A DNA stretch of 64,000 bases from contig CAVAKZ010000004.1 of NCBI GenBank assembly GCA_963589425.1, positions 1-64,000 on the forward strand. The letters run 5' to 3'. Source of the stretch: CAKRJP01 sp963589425 (GTDB lineage: Bacteria; Bacillota; Clostridia; Lachnospirales; Lachnospiraceae). A model generated the notes under the pieces. It was given only the letters and a program-made list of their open reading frames with translations, was not told the origin of the DNA and ran no database searches. The position numbers and the translations under genes were made by a program. Shown piece after piece: positions 40,684-49,217 of this stretch (the stretch's first letter is position 1; every line of letters begins with the position of its first letter).

Positions 40684-41721
40684 CTACATCTCATCAGTAA
40701 TAAACATAGCATCTCCGAAAGAAAAGAAACGATATCCTTTCTCCACCGCTTCCTCGTAGGCAGCAAGGACATGTTCTCTTCCGGCCAAGGCCGATACCAA
40801 CATGATTAAGGTAGACTCCGGCAAATGGAAATTAGTAATGAGGCAGTCCAAGACCTTGAATTTGTATCCCGGATAAATAAAAATCTCTGTCCAACCGGAG
40901 CATTCTTTTAAATGTCCCGACTCATCTGCCGCTGATTCAATGGTTCTGCAGCTTGTGGTTCCTACACAGATCACCCGATGTCCCCCATCCTTGGATCGGT
41001 TGATCTTCTCCGCCTCAGAAGCCTCAATTCGATAAAATTCCGAATGCATATGATGCTCCAAAATATTGTCCACCTTAACCGGCCGGAAAGTGCCAAGACC
41101 TACATGTAAGGTAACATGAGCAATCTCCACCCCCATAGCCTTGATCTTCTCAAGAAGCTCCGGAGTAAAGTGAAGACCTGCTGTAGGAGCCGCCGCAGAC
41201 CCGGAATGTTTGGCGTAAACCGTTTGATAACGGTTTTTATCCTCCAGCTGGTGGGTGATATAAGGAGGCAAAGGCATCTGGCCTAATTGATCTAGGATTT
41301 CCTCAAAAATCCCTTGGTATTCAAAATGGATCAGACGGTTTCCCTCATCCACCACATCGATAACCTCTCCTTTTAGGAGGCCTCCACCAAAGCTAACTCT
41401 GGCTCCCGGTTTCATTTTCTTTCCAGGCTTTACCAAAGTTTCCCAGATATCATTTTCCTTTCGTTTTAAGAGAAGGACTTCCACCTTCCCTCCTGTAGAT
41501 TCTTTCTCTCCAATTAGTCTCGCAGGAATTACCTTGGTATCATTAATAACAAGGCAGTCCCCGGCTTTTAGGAAATCTGGGATTTCTCTAAAGACATGGT
41601 GGGCCGTCTCTCCGGTATTTTTATCTAGCACCAGCAATCTGGAACTGGAGCGATCCTCCAGAGGATCCTGGGCAATCTGATCCTCCGGAAGATTGAAAAA
41701 AAAGTCTTCTTTTTTTAACAT
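40684..41721 (-). CDS. queA: tRNA preQ1(34) S-adenosylmethionine ribosyltransferase-isomerase
   Basis: 345 residues, usual length. Signatures: FFFNLPEDQIAQDPLEDRSSSRLLVLD, LVINDTKVIPARLIGEK, LVKPGKKMKPGARVSFG, YQTVYAKHSGSAAAPTAGLH, VTLHVGLGTFRPV and ITNFHLPESTLIMLVSA. It transfers the ribosyl part of SAM to preQ1 in tRNA to make epoxyqueuosine. It starts 21 nt after pheT and should be cotranscribed from the T-box promoter. Confidence 0.96.
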   Translation of the reverse strand: MLKKEDFFFNLPEDQIAQDPLEDRSSSRLLVLDKNTGETAHHVFREIPDFLKAGDCLVINDTKVIPARLIGEKESTGGKVEVLLLKRKENDIWETLVKPGKKMKPGARVSFGGGLLKGEVIDVVDEGNRLIHFEYQGIFEEILDQLGQMPLPPYITHQLEDKNRYQTVYAKHSGSAAAPTAGLHFTPELLEKIKAMGVEIAHVTLHVGLGTFRPVKVDNILEHHMHSEFYRIEASEAEKINRSKDGGHRVICVGTTSCRTIESAADESGHLKECSGWTEIFIYPGYKFKVLDCLITNFHLPESTLIMLVSALAGREHVLAAYEEAVEKGYRFFSFGDAMFITDEM

Positions 41722-41742
41722 CTTATTTTCCCCAGGTATCTG

Positions 41743-44163
41743 CTATTTACGAAGCTCGATACCCATTCCTTCTAATTCTGTAAGAATCTTCTCCATTGCA
41801 GCAGACACATCAGCCTCTTCAAGAGTACGATCCTTTCCACGGAATACAATAGAGTATGCCACAGATTTAAAGCCTGCCTTAATCTGGGCTCCCTCGTAAA
41901 GGTCAAAGAGGTGATAGCTTTCTAAAAGCTTTCCGCCACGTTTCTCGATGACTTCTTCTACCTGACCTACCATAATGGATTTTGGCATTACCATACTAAT
42001 GTCACGGGTTACAGCCGGGAACTTGGCAATTCCTGTATATTTTCTATCAAAAGTAGCTCTCTCTACAATCTCCGGCATATCTAAAACTGCAACATAGGCT
42101 CTGGTTCCAATATTATAGTTGTCTGCAACATCTGGATGAACTTCTCCCAAATAACCGATAACAGTTCCATCATAGATAATATTTGCCTGTCTTCCCGGAT
42201 GTAAGAAATTCTTTCCTGCCTTTGGATCATAGATTTCTTTCTCGTGCAAACCTACTTTCTCAAGGAACTCTTCCACTACACCCTTCATGCTGAAGAAGTC
42301 TCCTTCCCCATACATTCCCAAAGTAAATTGCATACGCTCTTCAGGAAGTTCTGTAAGAGGAAGAGCTTTTGGCAGATAAACATTTCCAAGCTCATAAAGC
42401 CTTACATTCTTATTTCTACGGTTGTAGTTGGTTGCAAGTGAGGTCAGCATACCATTTAAAGAAGTCGTTCTCATAACTGAGTAATCTTCTCCCAATGGAT
42501 TACTAATAGCAATGGCCTGGCGAAGCTTGTCATCTGCATCTAAATTTAATTTATCAAAAACCTTAGGACTCTCGAAAGAGTAGCACATTCCCTGGCTAAA
42601 TCCACAGAATTCTGCAATATCTCTTGCCACTTCCTCCACACGAAGTTTAAATGGAAGCTTACCTGTAGTAGCCTCTCCACTTGGTAGGGTGGTTGGAATC
42701 TTGTCATATCCGTAGAATCTTGCCACTTCCTCTGCCACATCAGCCGGGCGGAGAAGGTCCTGTCTAAAGGTAGGTGCAATCACCTCATTTTTCTTCGGAT
42801 CATAGGCAAGTTCAATTCTCTTAAAGTAAGAAAGCATATCCGCCTTGGAAATATCTGTTCCCAAAAGCTTATTCACTGCATTTTCATCAAATGGAATGTG
42901 TACCGGCTCTCTCTTTACCGGATATACATCTACCATGCCGCCTACAACCTGGCCAGCACCCATCTCTTCTACCAGCTGGCAAGCCCGGTTAATTGCCTCT
43001 TCTGCATTGTTTGGATCCAGACCCTTGTCAAATTTAGCAGAAGCATCGGTACGAAGGCCTACCTTCTTGCTGGAACGGCGAATATTAGTTCCGTCAAAGC
43101 AAGCTGCCTCAAAGAGCATGGTCTTTACATCATCAGTGATCATGGAGTTTTCTCCACCCATGATACCTGCGATACCTACAGATTTCTCTCCATCGCAGAT
43201 CATAAGAACATCTTCGTTCATCTGTCTTTCCTGACCATCTAAGGTAGTAAATTTTTCATCTGCCTGGGCATTTCTTACAATAATCTCACGGCCTGCAATG
43301 GTATCCAGATCATAAGCGTGCATTGGCTGACCATATTCTTCCATTACATAGTTGGTAATATCAACTAAATTGTTAATAGGACGGATTCCCACGGAAGCCA
43401 GTCTTCTTTGCATCCACTCCGGGGATGGGCCGATCTTGATATTTTTTACCACTCTTGCACAATATCTGGGGCAAAGCTTTTCATTTTTAACGGTTACCTT
43501 AATATAATCATTTACATCTTCTTCATTTCCGGTCTTTGTTACCACCGGTGGGCAGAAAGTTTTATTAAATGTAGCTGCCGCCTCTCTTGCAATACCAATG
43601 ACACTATAGCAGTCCACACGGTTAGAGGTAACCTCATACTCAAATACAGTATCATGAAGTCCCAAAACTTCCACTGCATCTGCTCCTACTTCCACGTCAT
43701 CATGGAAAATGTAGATTCCCTCTTCCGGAGCTTCAGGATACATGTCGCGGGTAGATCCTAACTCTTCAATAGAGCACATCATTCCGAAACTCTCCACTCC
43801 ACGAAGCTTGCCCTTTTTAATTTTAATTCCGCCTTCTACCTTAGAGCCGGCCTCGTGACCTCCGGCCACGCGACCACCTACCAAAACTACAGGAACCTTA
43901 GCTCCCTCAAATACGTTCTGAGCACCTGTAACAATCTGAATAGTCTCAGTTCCTACATTTACCTGGCAGATCACTAATTTATCTGCATCTGGGTGTTTTT
44001 CAATCTTCTCAATCTGTCCTACCACAATTTTCTCAAGATCTGCATCTTGTTTTTCATATCCTTCTACTTTGGTTCCGGACAATGTCATTGCATCCATATA
44101 TTCCTGGGCTGTCACGTCAAGCTCCGGAACATAGGCTTTTATCCATGATAATGATGTATTCAT
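41743..44163 (-). CDS. pheT: Phenylalanine--tRNA ligase beta subunit
   Basis: 806 residues. Full bacterial PheT architecture: EMAP/tRNA-binding domain (VVGQIEKIEKHPDADKLVICQV, residues 45-70), B3/B4 editing domain (ARVVKNIKIGPSPEWMQRRL, RPINNLVDITNYVMEEYGQPMHAYDLD), B5 (ISKADMLSYFKRIELAYD), the synthetase-like core and a C-terminal ferredoxin-fold anticodon-binding domain (KFPAVTRDISMVMP). Forms the alpha2beta2 enzyme with PheS, encoded 113 nt upstream. Confidence 0.97.
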   Translation of the reverse strand: MNTSLSWIKAYVPELDVTAQEYMDAMTLSGTKVEGYEKQDADLEKIVVGQIEKIEKHPDADKLVICQVNVGTETIQIVTGAQNVFEGAKVPVVLVGGRVAGGHEAGSKVEGGIKIKKGKLRGVESFGMMCSIEELGSTRDMYPEAPEEGIYIFHDDVEVGADAVEVLGLHDTVFEYEVTSNRVDCYSVIGIAREAAATFNKTFCPPVVTKTGNEEDVNDYIKVTVKNEKLCPRYCARVVKNIKIGPSPEWMQRRLASVGIRPINNLVDITNYVMEEYGQPMHAYDLDTIAGREIIVRNAQADEKFTTLDGQERQMNEDVLMICDGEKSVGIAGIMGGENSMITDDVKTMLFEAACFDGTNIRRSSKKVGLRTDASAKFDKGLDPNNAEEAINRACQLVEEMGAGQVVGGMVDVYPVKREPVHIPFDENAVNKLLGTDISKADMLSYFKRIELAYDPKKNEVIAPTFRQDLLRPADVAEEVARFYGYDKIPTTLPSGEATTGKLPFKLRVEEVARDIAEFCGFSQGMCYSFESPKVFDKLNLDADDKLRQAIAISNPLGEDYSVMRTTSLNGMLTSLATNYNRRNKNVRLYELGNVYLPKALPLTELPEERMQFTLGMYGEGDFFSMKGVVEEFLEKVGLHEKEIYDPKAGKNFLHPGRQANIIYDGTVIGYLGEVHPDVADNYNIGTRAYVAVLDMPEIVERATFDRKYTGIAKFPAVTRDISMVMPKSIMVGQVEEVIEKRGGKLLESYHLFDLYEGAQIKAGFKSVAYSIVFRGKDRTLEEADVSAAMEKILTELEGMGIELRK

Positions 44164-44276
44164 ACTTTACTCCTTTATCTCCTGTTTATATATCCCTGGC
44201 TGATTGCTAAACGTTCAAATTCTTCATGGACTATCCTTGTTTTGCAATCATCTATGCCTATATGTTCATTTTATCG

Positions 44277-45296
44277 CTAGAACTGCTTTAAGAACCGGAT
44301 ATCATTCTCATACAGCAGGCGCATGTCGTCAATTTCGTATTTTAGTAGGGCAATTCTCTCTAATCCCACACCAAAGGCAAATCCGGTATATTCTTCTGGG
44401 TCGATTCCGCACATTTCCAACACATGGGGATGTACCATTCCACAACCTAAAATTTCGATCCAGCCTTCACCTTTACAGAAACGGCAGCCTTTTCCGCCGC
44501 ACTTAAAGCAGGATACATCTACCTCTGCACTTGGCTCTGTAAATGGGAAATGATGGGGACGGAATTTTGTCTTGGTCTCCGGTCCAAATAATTCTTTTGC
44601 AAATTCTGCCAAGGTTCCCTTTAAGTCTGCAAAGGATACATTCTTATCAATAACCAATCCCTCGATTTGGTGGAAGGACGGTGAGTGAGTTGCATCCACT
44701 TCATCAGAACGGAATACACGTCCCGGAGAGATCATTCGAATCGGAAGCTGTCCTTTTTCCATTACACGGGCCTGTACAGAAGATGTCTGGGTACGAAGCA
44801 CAATGTCTTTGTTAATATAGAAGGTATCCTGCTCATCCTTAGCCGGATGGTCTGCCGGAATATTTAACTTTTCAAAGTTATATTCATCATATTCCACTTC
44901 CGGTCCTTCCACTACTTCATAACCCATTCCTGTAAAGATTCTCTCTACTTCTTCTAAGGCAATAGTGTTTGGATGACGATGGCCTACTAAGTTTTTCTTA
45001 GAAGGTAAAGTAACATCAATCACTTCCTGTTTTAACTTCTCTTCTCTTACGGCACGCTCTAATTTTGTCTTGCTCTCTTCTAACAAAGACTCAATAGCTG
45101 CTCTGGTCTCATTTACCATCTGTCCCACCTTAGGTCTCTCCTCCGGTGCAACATCCTTCATTCCCTTTAATACAGCGGTAAGTTCTCCCTTCTTTCCAAG
45201 GAACTTTACTCTGACATCATTTAAAGATTCCAGGCGATCCGCATTTTCAATGGCGGCGATAGCTTCATCTTTGATGTTTTGCAACATGTTTTTCAT
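44277..45296 (-). CDS. pheS: Phenylalanine--tRNA ligase alpha subunit
   Basis: 339 residues. N-terminal coiled coil (residues 1-85), then the class II catalytic core: motif 1 GHRHPNTIALEEVERIFTGMG, motif 2 with RTQTSSVQARVME and RVFRSDEVDATHSPSFHQIEGL, a zinc-type CFKCGGKGCRFCKGEGW insert, and motif 3 GFAFGVGLERIALLKYEIDD. Charges tRNA-Phe. Preceded by a T-box leader, which links expression to tRNA-Phe charging. Confidence 0.97.
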   Translation of the reverse strand: MKNMLQNIKDEAIAAIENADRLESLNDVRVKFLGKKGELTAVLKGMKDVAPEERPKVGQMVNETRAAIESLLEESKTKLERAVREEKLKQEVIDVTLPSKKNLVGHRHPNTIALEEVERIFTGMGYEVVEGPEVEYDEYNFEKLNIPADHPAKDEQDTFYINKDIVLRTQTSSVQARVMEKGQLPIRMISPGRVFRSDEVDATHSPSFHQIEGLVIDKNVSFADLKGTLAEFAKELFGPETKTKFRPHHFPFTEPSAEVDVSCFKCGGKGCRFCKGEGWIEILGCGMVHPHVLEMCGIDPEEYTGFAFGVGLERIALLKYEIDDMRLLYENDIRFLKQF

Positions 45297-45361
45297 ATTC
45301 GTTTTTCCTTTCCTGTAGGTTTTTTCGTATAAGCGATCTAGGAACGAAGTGTCCTATTACA

Positions 45362-45632
45362 TAAAAAAGGACCCGTCCCTAACTAGGGACGAGTCTTATA
45401 TACCCGTGTTACCACCCTGATTCATATAGTCCTCAGACTCTATGCACTCATTGTCTGCGTAACGTGCAGCTTACGTCATTCTCTACTACTTCTTAATACA
45501 AGATTCAAAAATGCAGTTCACGTGGGAAGTTCAATTATCATCTGAACCAAAGGGAACTTACAGCCGGTGATTCCCTCTCTCTGCTGGAAAATCATAATCT
45601 TAAAACACGATCATTACCTTTTTCTTCATACG
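45362..45632 (-). promoter_or_regulatory. T-box leader of pheS-pheT-queA
   Basis: On the minus strand: a Stem I region starting GAGAGAGGGAAT, a UUC in the GAACTTCCC segment as a likely Phe specifier, the T-box core CAGGGTGGTAACACGGG (about 45402-45418), and the terminator GACTCGTCCCTA / TAGGGACGGGTC followed by TTTTTT (45362-45396). Uncharged tRNA-Phe would stabilise the antiterminator. The specifier assignment rests on the gene context; the T-box core is plain. Confidence 0.92.
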
Positions 45633-45638
45633 TTAACA

Positions 45639-45666
45639 ATTCTATCATATGAAGAAAATATGTCAA
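45639..45666 (-). promoter_or_regulatory. Promoter of the pheS T-box transcript
   Basis: Minus strand TTGACA (45661-45666), 16 nt, TAGAAT (45639-45644), directly after the ptsH stop codon. Confidence 0.78.
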
Positions 45667-45675
45667 GGCATTTTC

Positions 45676-45933
45676 CTAGAGGTTTTCTTCAAAAACAGCC
45701 TTTAAAGCTGCAATTGCCTCATCCTCATCAGCACCCTCTGCAGTTACTGTAACGGTCTCTCCCTGCTTAACACCAAGAGACATCAGCATCATAAGCTGGG
45801 TCAGTTTCTTTGTGTTACCATCTTTTGTAAGGGTACACTCAGAAGTAAACTTCTTAGCTTCTTTTGCAAGTATACCTGCCGGTCTTGCGTGAATTCCCAA
45901 CTCATCCTTAATTGTGTAATCAAATGTTTTCAT
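45676..45933 (-). CDS. ptsH: Phosphocarrier protein HPr
   Basis: 85 residues from ATG 45933, preceded by AAGGAG; the longer frame to 45996 is not plausible since it runs into the antiterminator gene. The active-site His is in GIHARPAGILAKEA (His14 or so), and the regulatory Ser region is LMMLMSLGVKQGETVTVTAEG. HPr passes phosphate from enzyme I to PTS enzymes IIA, and in Firmicutes Ser46-P HPr is a catabolite co-repressor. Last gene of ptsG-glcT-ptsH; no enzyme I gene (ptsI) follows. Confidence 0.95.
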   Translation of the reverse strand: MKTFDYTIKDELGIHARPAGILAKEAKKFTSECTLTKDGNTKKLTQLMMLMSLGVKQGETVTVTAEGADEDEAIAALKAVFEENL

Positions 45934-45992
45934 TGAACCAATCTCCTTTTTATTTATATTTATTCTTAGATCCTCGTAAAAGAATCTAACAA

Positions 45993-46832
45993 TCAATCAT
46001 TGGTCTCAGCTTCGATCAGACGTTCCAAATGCATAGCAAGATATCCAATTTCCACATCTGAAATAGGAAGCTTCAAACTTCTTTTCATCTGTCTGCAAAT
46101 CCGCTCAGCCGACAGATAGGCCCCCGGAAATTTTACAGACATATAATCATTAATATTCATCTTAAGTTTCTCGCCCTTTAATGCCCTTGCTAACATATAG
46201 CGCACATGATTCATAAGACGATTATATCCCAGGGAAAGTACATCTATAGAGTGACCTGTCTCCTGCTCGACTAAAGAAATGCATTCTCTTACAGTTCTTG
46301 CAATTTCCATAGCCTGAGATACATTCTCATCCATTATAGCCGCATGAACATGAAGAGCCAGATAGCCAATCTCATGTTCATCGATGGCTAGCGAGAGCTT
46401 CTCCTGCAAAAGTTCTTTTACACAGGAGGCCACCTTATACTCTTTATAGAACATCACACGAATATCCTCAGTGAGAGGATTACTGATCTGTTCTCCATGC
46501 TGCATTCGTCGAATAGCGAAATCCAGGTGATCTGCCATAGGAAATAGGATAGACCGATCTACCTTTCCAAACTCCTGTTCTCCGCGGTTTAACACCTCGT
46601 TGGCTAGTTCCAGACAAAGAGGAGAAACCGTTGCCACAATGTCTTTTGCATCTCCACGCTCTGTAAGCTCCCTTAAAGAGTATACCTTAGCATCTGCCGG
46701 AAGTTCAATGGCCTGCCCAACTTTTTTCCCAAAAGCCACTCCTTTTCCCATAACCAAACAGTCCTGATTTTGTTCACCTGAAAGTCCCATAAAAGAATTA
46801 TGATTTAAAATTCTCTCAATTCTATACAGCAT
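45993..46832 (-). CDS. glcT: BglG-family transcriptional antiterminator (GlcT-like)
   Basis: 279 residues. An N-terminal CAT RNA-binding domain (YRIERILNHNSFMGL, CLVMGKGVAFGKKVGQAI, residues 2-42) is followed by two PRD domains: His in MADHLDFAIRRM (PRD1), EHEIGYLALHVHAA, then LSLGYNRLMNHVRYMLARAL and ISDVEIGYLAMHLERL (PRD2). Such proteins bind a RAT hairpin and prevent early termination. A good RAT/terminator pair lies upstream of ptsG (49093-49172), so the target is very likely ptsG. Confidence 0.9.
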   Translation of the reverse strand: MLYRIERILNHNSFMGLSGEQNQDCLVMGKGVAFGKKVGQAIELPADAKVYSLRELTERGDAKDIVATVSPLCLELANEVLNRGEQEFGKVDRSILFPMADHLDFAIRRMQHGEQISNPLTEDIRVMFYKEYKVASCVKELLQEKLSLAIDEHEIGYLALHVHAAIMDENVSQAMEIARTVRECISLVEQETGHSIDVLSLGYNRLMNHVRYMLARALKGEKLKMNINDYMSVKFPGAYLSAERICRQMKRSLKLPISDVEIGYLAMHLERLIEAETND

Positions 46833-46853
46833 AATTTCCCCCTGCCAGCAACT

Positions 46854-49022
46854 TTATTCTAGGATTTCCACCTCAAAGAGGGGATCTCCTGCCTCTACAT
46901 TGCCTTCTCTCAACAAGTGAATTCTCTGATTATCCTCAAGTTCCGTACAAAGAACCGGAGATGTAAGGGATGGGGCATGAGATTTTAAATACTCTAAATC
47001 CAATTTTAACATTGGCTGGCCCTTCTTTACTTTCTGACCGCTTTCCACCAGAACTTCAAATCCTTCACCATTTAAGTTTACAGTATCGATTCCCATATGA
47101 ATCAAAAGACTAATCCCGGAATCTGTTACAAATCCTATAGCATGCTTGGTATCAAATACAAAGGCAACCTCTCCATCCTCCGGCGCTTTCACACAAGGAT
47201 CCTCAGGAGTTACCACGGCTCCGTCTCCCATCATTCTCTCTGCAAAAGCCTGGTCAGGAGTAGTAGATAAATCTGCTGCCAAACCTGTAATAGGACTGCT
47301 AATCAGAATACGATCTACAACTTTTTTTTCGCCGACTGGGACTTCCGTTTTTACTTCTACCGAGGAAGCCTCTTCCTCGGTAGTTTCCAATGTATCCGGA
47401 GCAGTTTCAAGGTAATCCTCTAAATTTGCTTTAATCACCGTAACATTTGGTCCGTAAATAACCTGTACGCCCTGGCCTCTGTGAACCACGCCAGAAGCTC
47501 CGGTAGATTTTAAGAGTGCATCATTTACAAGGTATGCATTGTGTACAGTACAACGAAGGCGGGTAGCACAGCAGTCTACATCGGAAATGTTCTTCTTTCC
47601 ACCAAGACCCTTAGTAATCTTCTCACTTAAAGGATCTGTACTGTCAGAACCAGCTTCACTATTTTCTGCCTCTTTTCTTGCATTGACATCTGCCTTAGTA
47701 TAAAGCTTTGTCTCCACATCGTCATCCTCACGGCCAGGAGTCTTAAAATCAAATTTCAAGATCATAAACTTGAAAATGAAATAATACAGGAAGAAGTAAA
47801 TGATTCCCACAGGAATCACACGAAGCCAGCTGGTTTTTTCGTTTCCCTGTAAAATACCAAAGAGGAAGAAATCAAGGAAACCACCAGAAAAGGTAAGTCC
47901 TACTGCAATATTTAAGATATGCGCAATCATGTAGGCACTACCAGCAAGTACTACTTGAACTGCAAATAAGGCCGGAGCCACAAAAAGGAAGGAAAACTCC
48001 AAAGGTTCTGTAATTCCTGTTGCCATACAAGCTAAAGCCGCTGACAAAAGCAAACCGCCTGCAGCTTTCTTTTTCTCAGGCTTTGCACATTGATACATAG
48101 CCAGAGCTGCTCCCGGAAGTCCAAAGATCATAAAAATAAACTCTCCGGAAAAATATCTGGTAGCATCTGCACTAAAGTGGCTAACATTTGCAGAATCTGC
48201 TAACTGCGCAAAGAAAATATTCTGTCCTCCCTGAACCATCTGCCCTGCCACTTCCATGGAACCTCCAACAGCAGTCTGCCAGAATGGCATATAGAATACA
48301 TGGTGAAGACCAAAGGGAATCAAAGCCCGCTTAATCAGTCCAAAGATTAAGGTCCCTACATATCCGGATCCTGTAACAAGGCCACCTAAAGCATAAATTC
48401 CATTCTGTACCACCGGCCATACAAAGTACATTGCAATTCCCACAAACATATACACAAGGGTGGAAATAATAGGCACAAAACGGGTTCCTCCAAAGAAGGC
48501 CAGGGCTGCCGGAAGCTGAATCTTATAGAAACGGTTGTGGAGGGCTGCAACCCCAAGTCCTACAATAATACCACCAAATACGCCCATCTGCAGAGATTGA
48601 ATGCCACATACCGAAGTAATGGTTCCATCCAGCACGCTCTCAGCAATCTCACCATTTTCCAGGATATCCCCTGTTACATTTAACATAGCATTAATGGCTG
48701 TATTCATAACAAAGAAGGCAATTACAGATGCAAGAGCTGCTACTTCCTTCTCTTTTTTTGCCATACCAATGGCAACGCCGATTGCGAAAATCAAGGGCAA
48801 GTTATCAAAAACTGCACTTCCTACACTGTTCATAATAACCAGTAGGGAGTGAAGAATGGTTCCCTCTCCCAGAATACCGGTCAATCCATAGGTTTCAATG
48901 GTTGTAGCGTTGGTAAATGAGCTTCCGATTCCCAACAAAAGTCCTGCCACCGGAAGGATTGCGATTGGAAGCATAAAACTTCTTCCCACACGCTGCAAAA
49001 CGCCAAAAATTTTGTCTTTCAT
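46854..49022 (-). CDS. ptsG: PTS glucose/N-acetylglucosamine-type transporter, EIICBA
   Basis: 722 residues from ATG 49022, with AAAGGAG upstream; the frame to 49121 would extend into the terminator leader. Order: membrane EIIC (residues 1-400; GRSFMLPIAILPVAGLLLGIG, FGLHHVFYMPFW, GITEPLEFSFLFVAP), EIIB (about 455-535; phospho-Cys in VDCCATRLRC) and EIIA (about 575-720; phospho-His in LLIHMGIDTVNLNGEGF). It imports and phosphorylates a sugar, most likely glucose, though N-acetylglucosamine is possible. Confidence 0.93.
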   Translation of the reverse strand: MKDKIFGVLQRVGRSFMLPIAILPVAGLLLGIGSSFTNATTIETYGLTGILGEGTILHSLLVIMNSVGSAVFDNLPLIFAIGVAIGMAKKEKEVAALASVIAFFVMNTAINAMLNVTGDILENGEIAESVLDGTITSVCGIQSLQMGVFGGIIVGLGVAALHNRFYKIQLPAALAFFGGTRFVPIISTLVYMFVGIAMYFVWPVVQNGIYALGGLVTGSGYVGTLIFGLIKRALIPFGLHHVFYMPFWQTAVGGSMEVAGQMVQGGQNIFFAQLADSANVSHFSADATRYFSGEFIFMIFGLPGAALAMYQCAKPEKKKAAGGLLLSAALACMATGITEPLEFSFLFVAPALFAVQVVLAGSAYMIAHILNIAVGLTFSGGFLDFFLFGILQGNEKTSWLRVIPVGIIYFFLYYFIFKFMILKFDFKTPGREDDDVETKLYTKADVNARKEAENSEAGSDSTDPLSEKITKGLGGKKNISDVDCCATRLRCTVHNAYLVNDALLKSTGASGVVHRGQGVQVIYGPNVTVIKANLEDYLETAPDTLETTEEEASSVEVKTEVPVGEKKVVDRILISSPITGLAADLSTTPDQAFAERMMGDGAVVTPEDPCVKAPEDGEVAFVFDTKHAIGFVTDSGISLLIHMGIDTVNLNGEGFEVLVESGQKVKKGQPMLKLDLEYLKSHAPSLTSPVLCTELEDNQRIHLLREGNVEAGDPLFEVEILE

Positions 49023-49092
49023 GTGTCTTACTCCTTTTACTTTTTTCCTCTTATGTATGAAAGCCTTCCTTTGCTTCCGGCTTCCTGAAACG

Positions 49093-49172
49093 AAAAAAAG
49101 GGCATTAACATACATAAACACTGATTGCTATGTATAGTTAATGCCTCCTAAAATCGAGTAACACACTATATC
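49093..49172 (-). promoter_or_regulatory. RAT antiterminator overlapping a terminator in the ptsG leader
   Basis: Minus strand 49133-49172 carries GTTACTC, 7 nt, then GGAGGCATTAAC, matching the ribonucleic antiterminator layout (GTTACTG...AGGCA) bound by BglG-type proteins. It overlaps the 5' arm of a long terminator, GGCATTAACTATACATA paired with TATGTATGTTAATGCC, followed by TTTTTTT (49093-49145). The two folds exclude each other. A glcT-like gene lies downstream in the same operon. Confidence 0.82.
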
Positions 49173-49179
49173 TGCCAAA

Positions 49180-49209
49180 ACCTTAGCACAGGTATCCTAT
49201 ACCTGTCAA
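49180..49209 (-). promoter_or_regulatory. Probable ptsG promoter with a palindromic operator in the spacer
   Basis: Minus strand TTGACA (49204-49209), 18 nt, TAAGGT (49180-49185). Between and overlapping them is a perfect palindrome ACAGGTAT-N3-ATACCTGT (49188-49206). The weak -10 and the palindrome across the spacer suggest regulator binding. Confidence 0.55.
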
Positions 49210-49217
49210 CTAATTTT

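Noticed and set aside
40480..40700. Cobalamin riboswitch before cbiD
   Set aside because: No B12 box or matching stem pattern; the space is taken by the promoter and the queA terminator.
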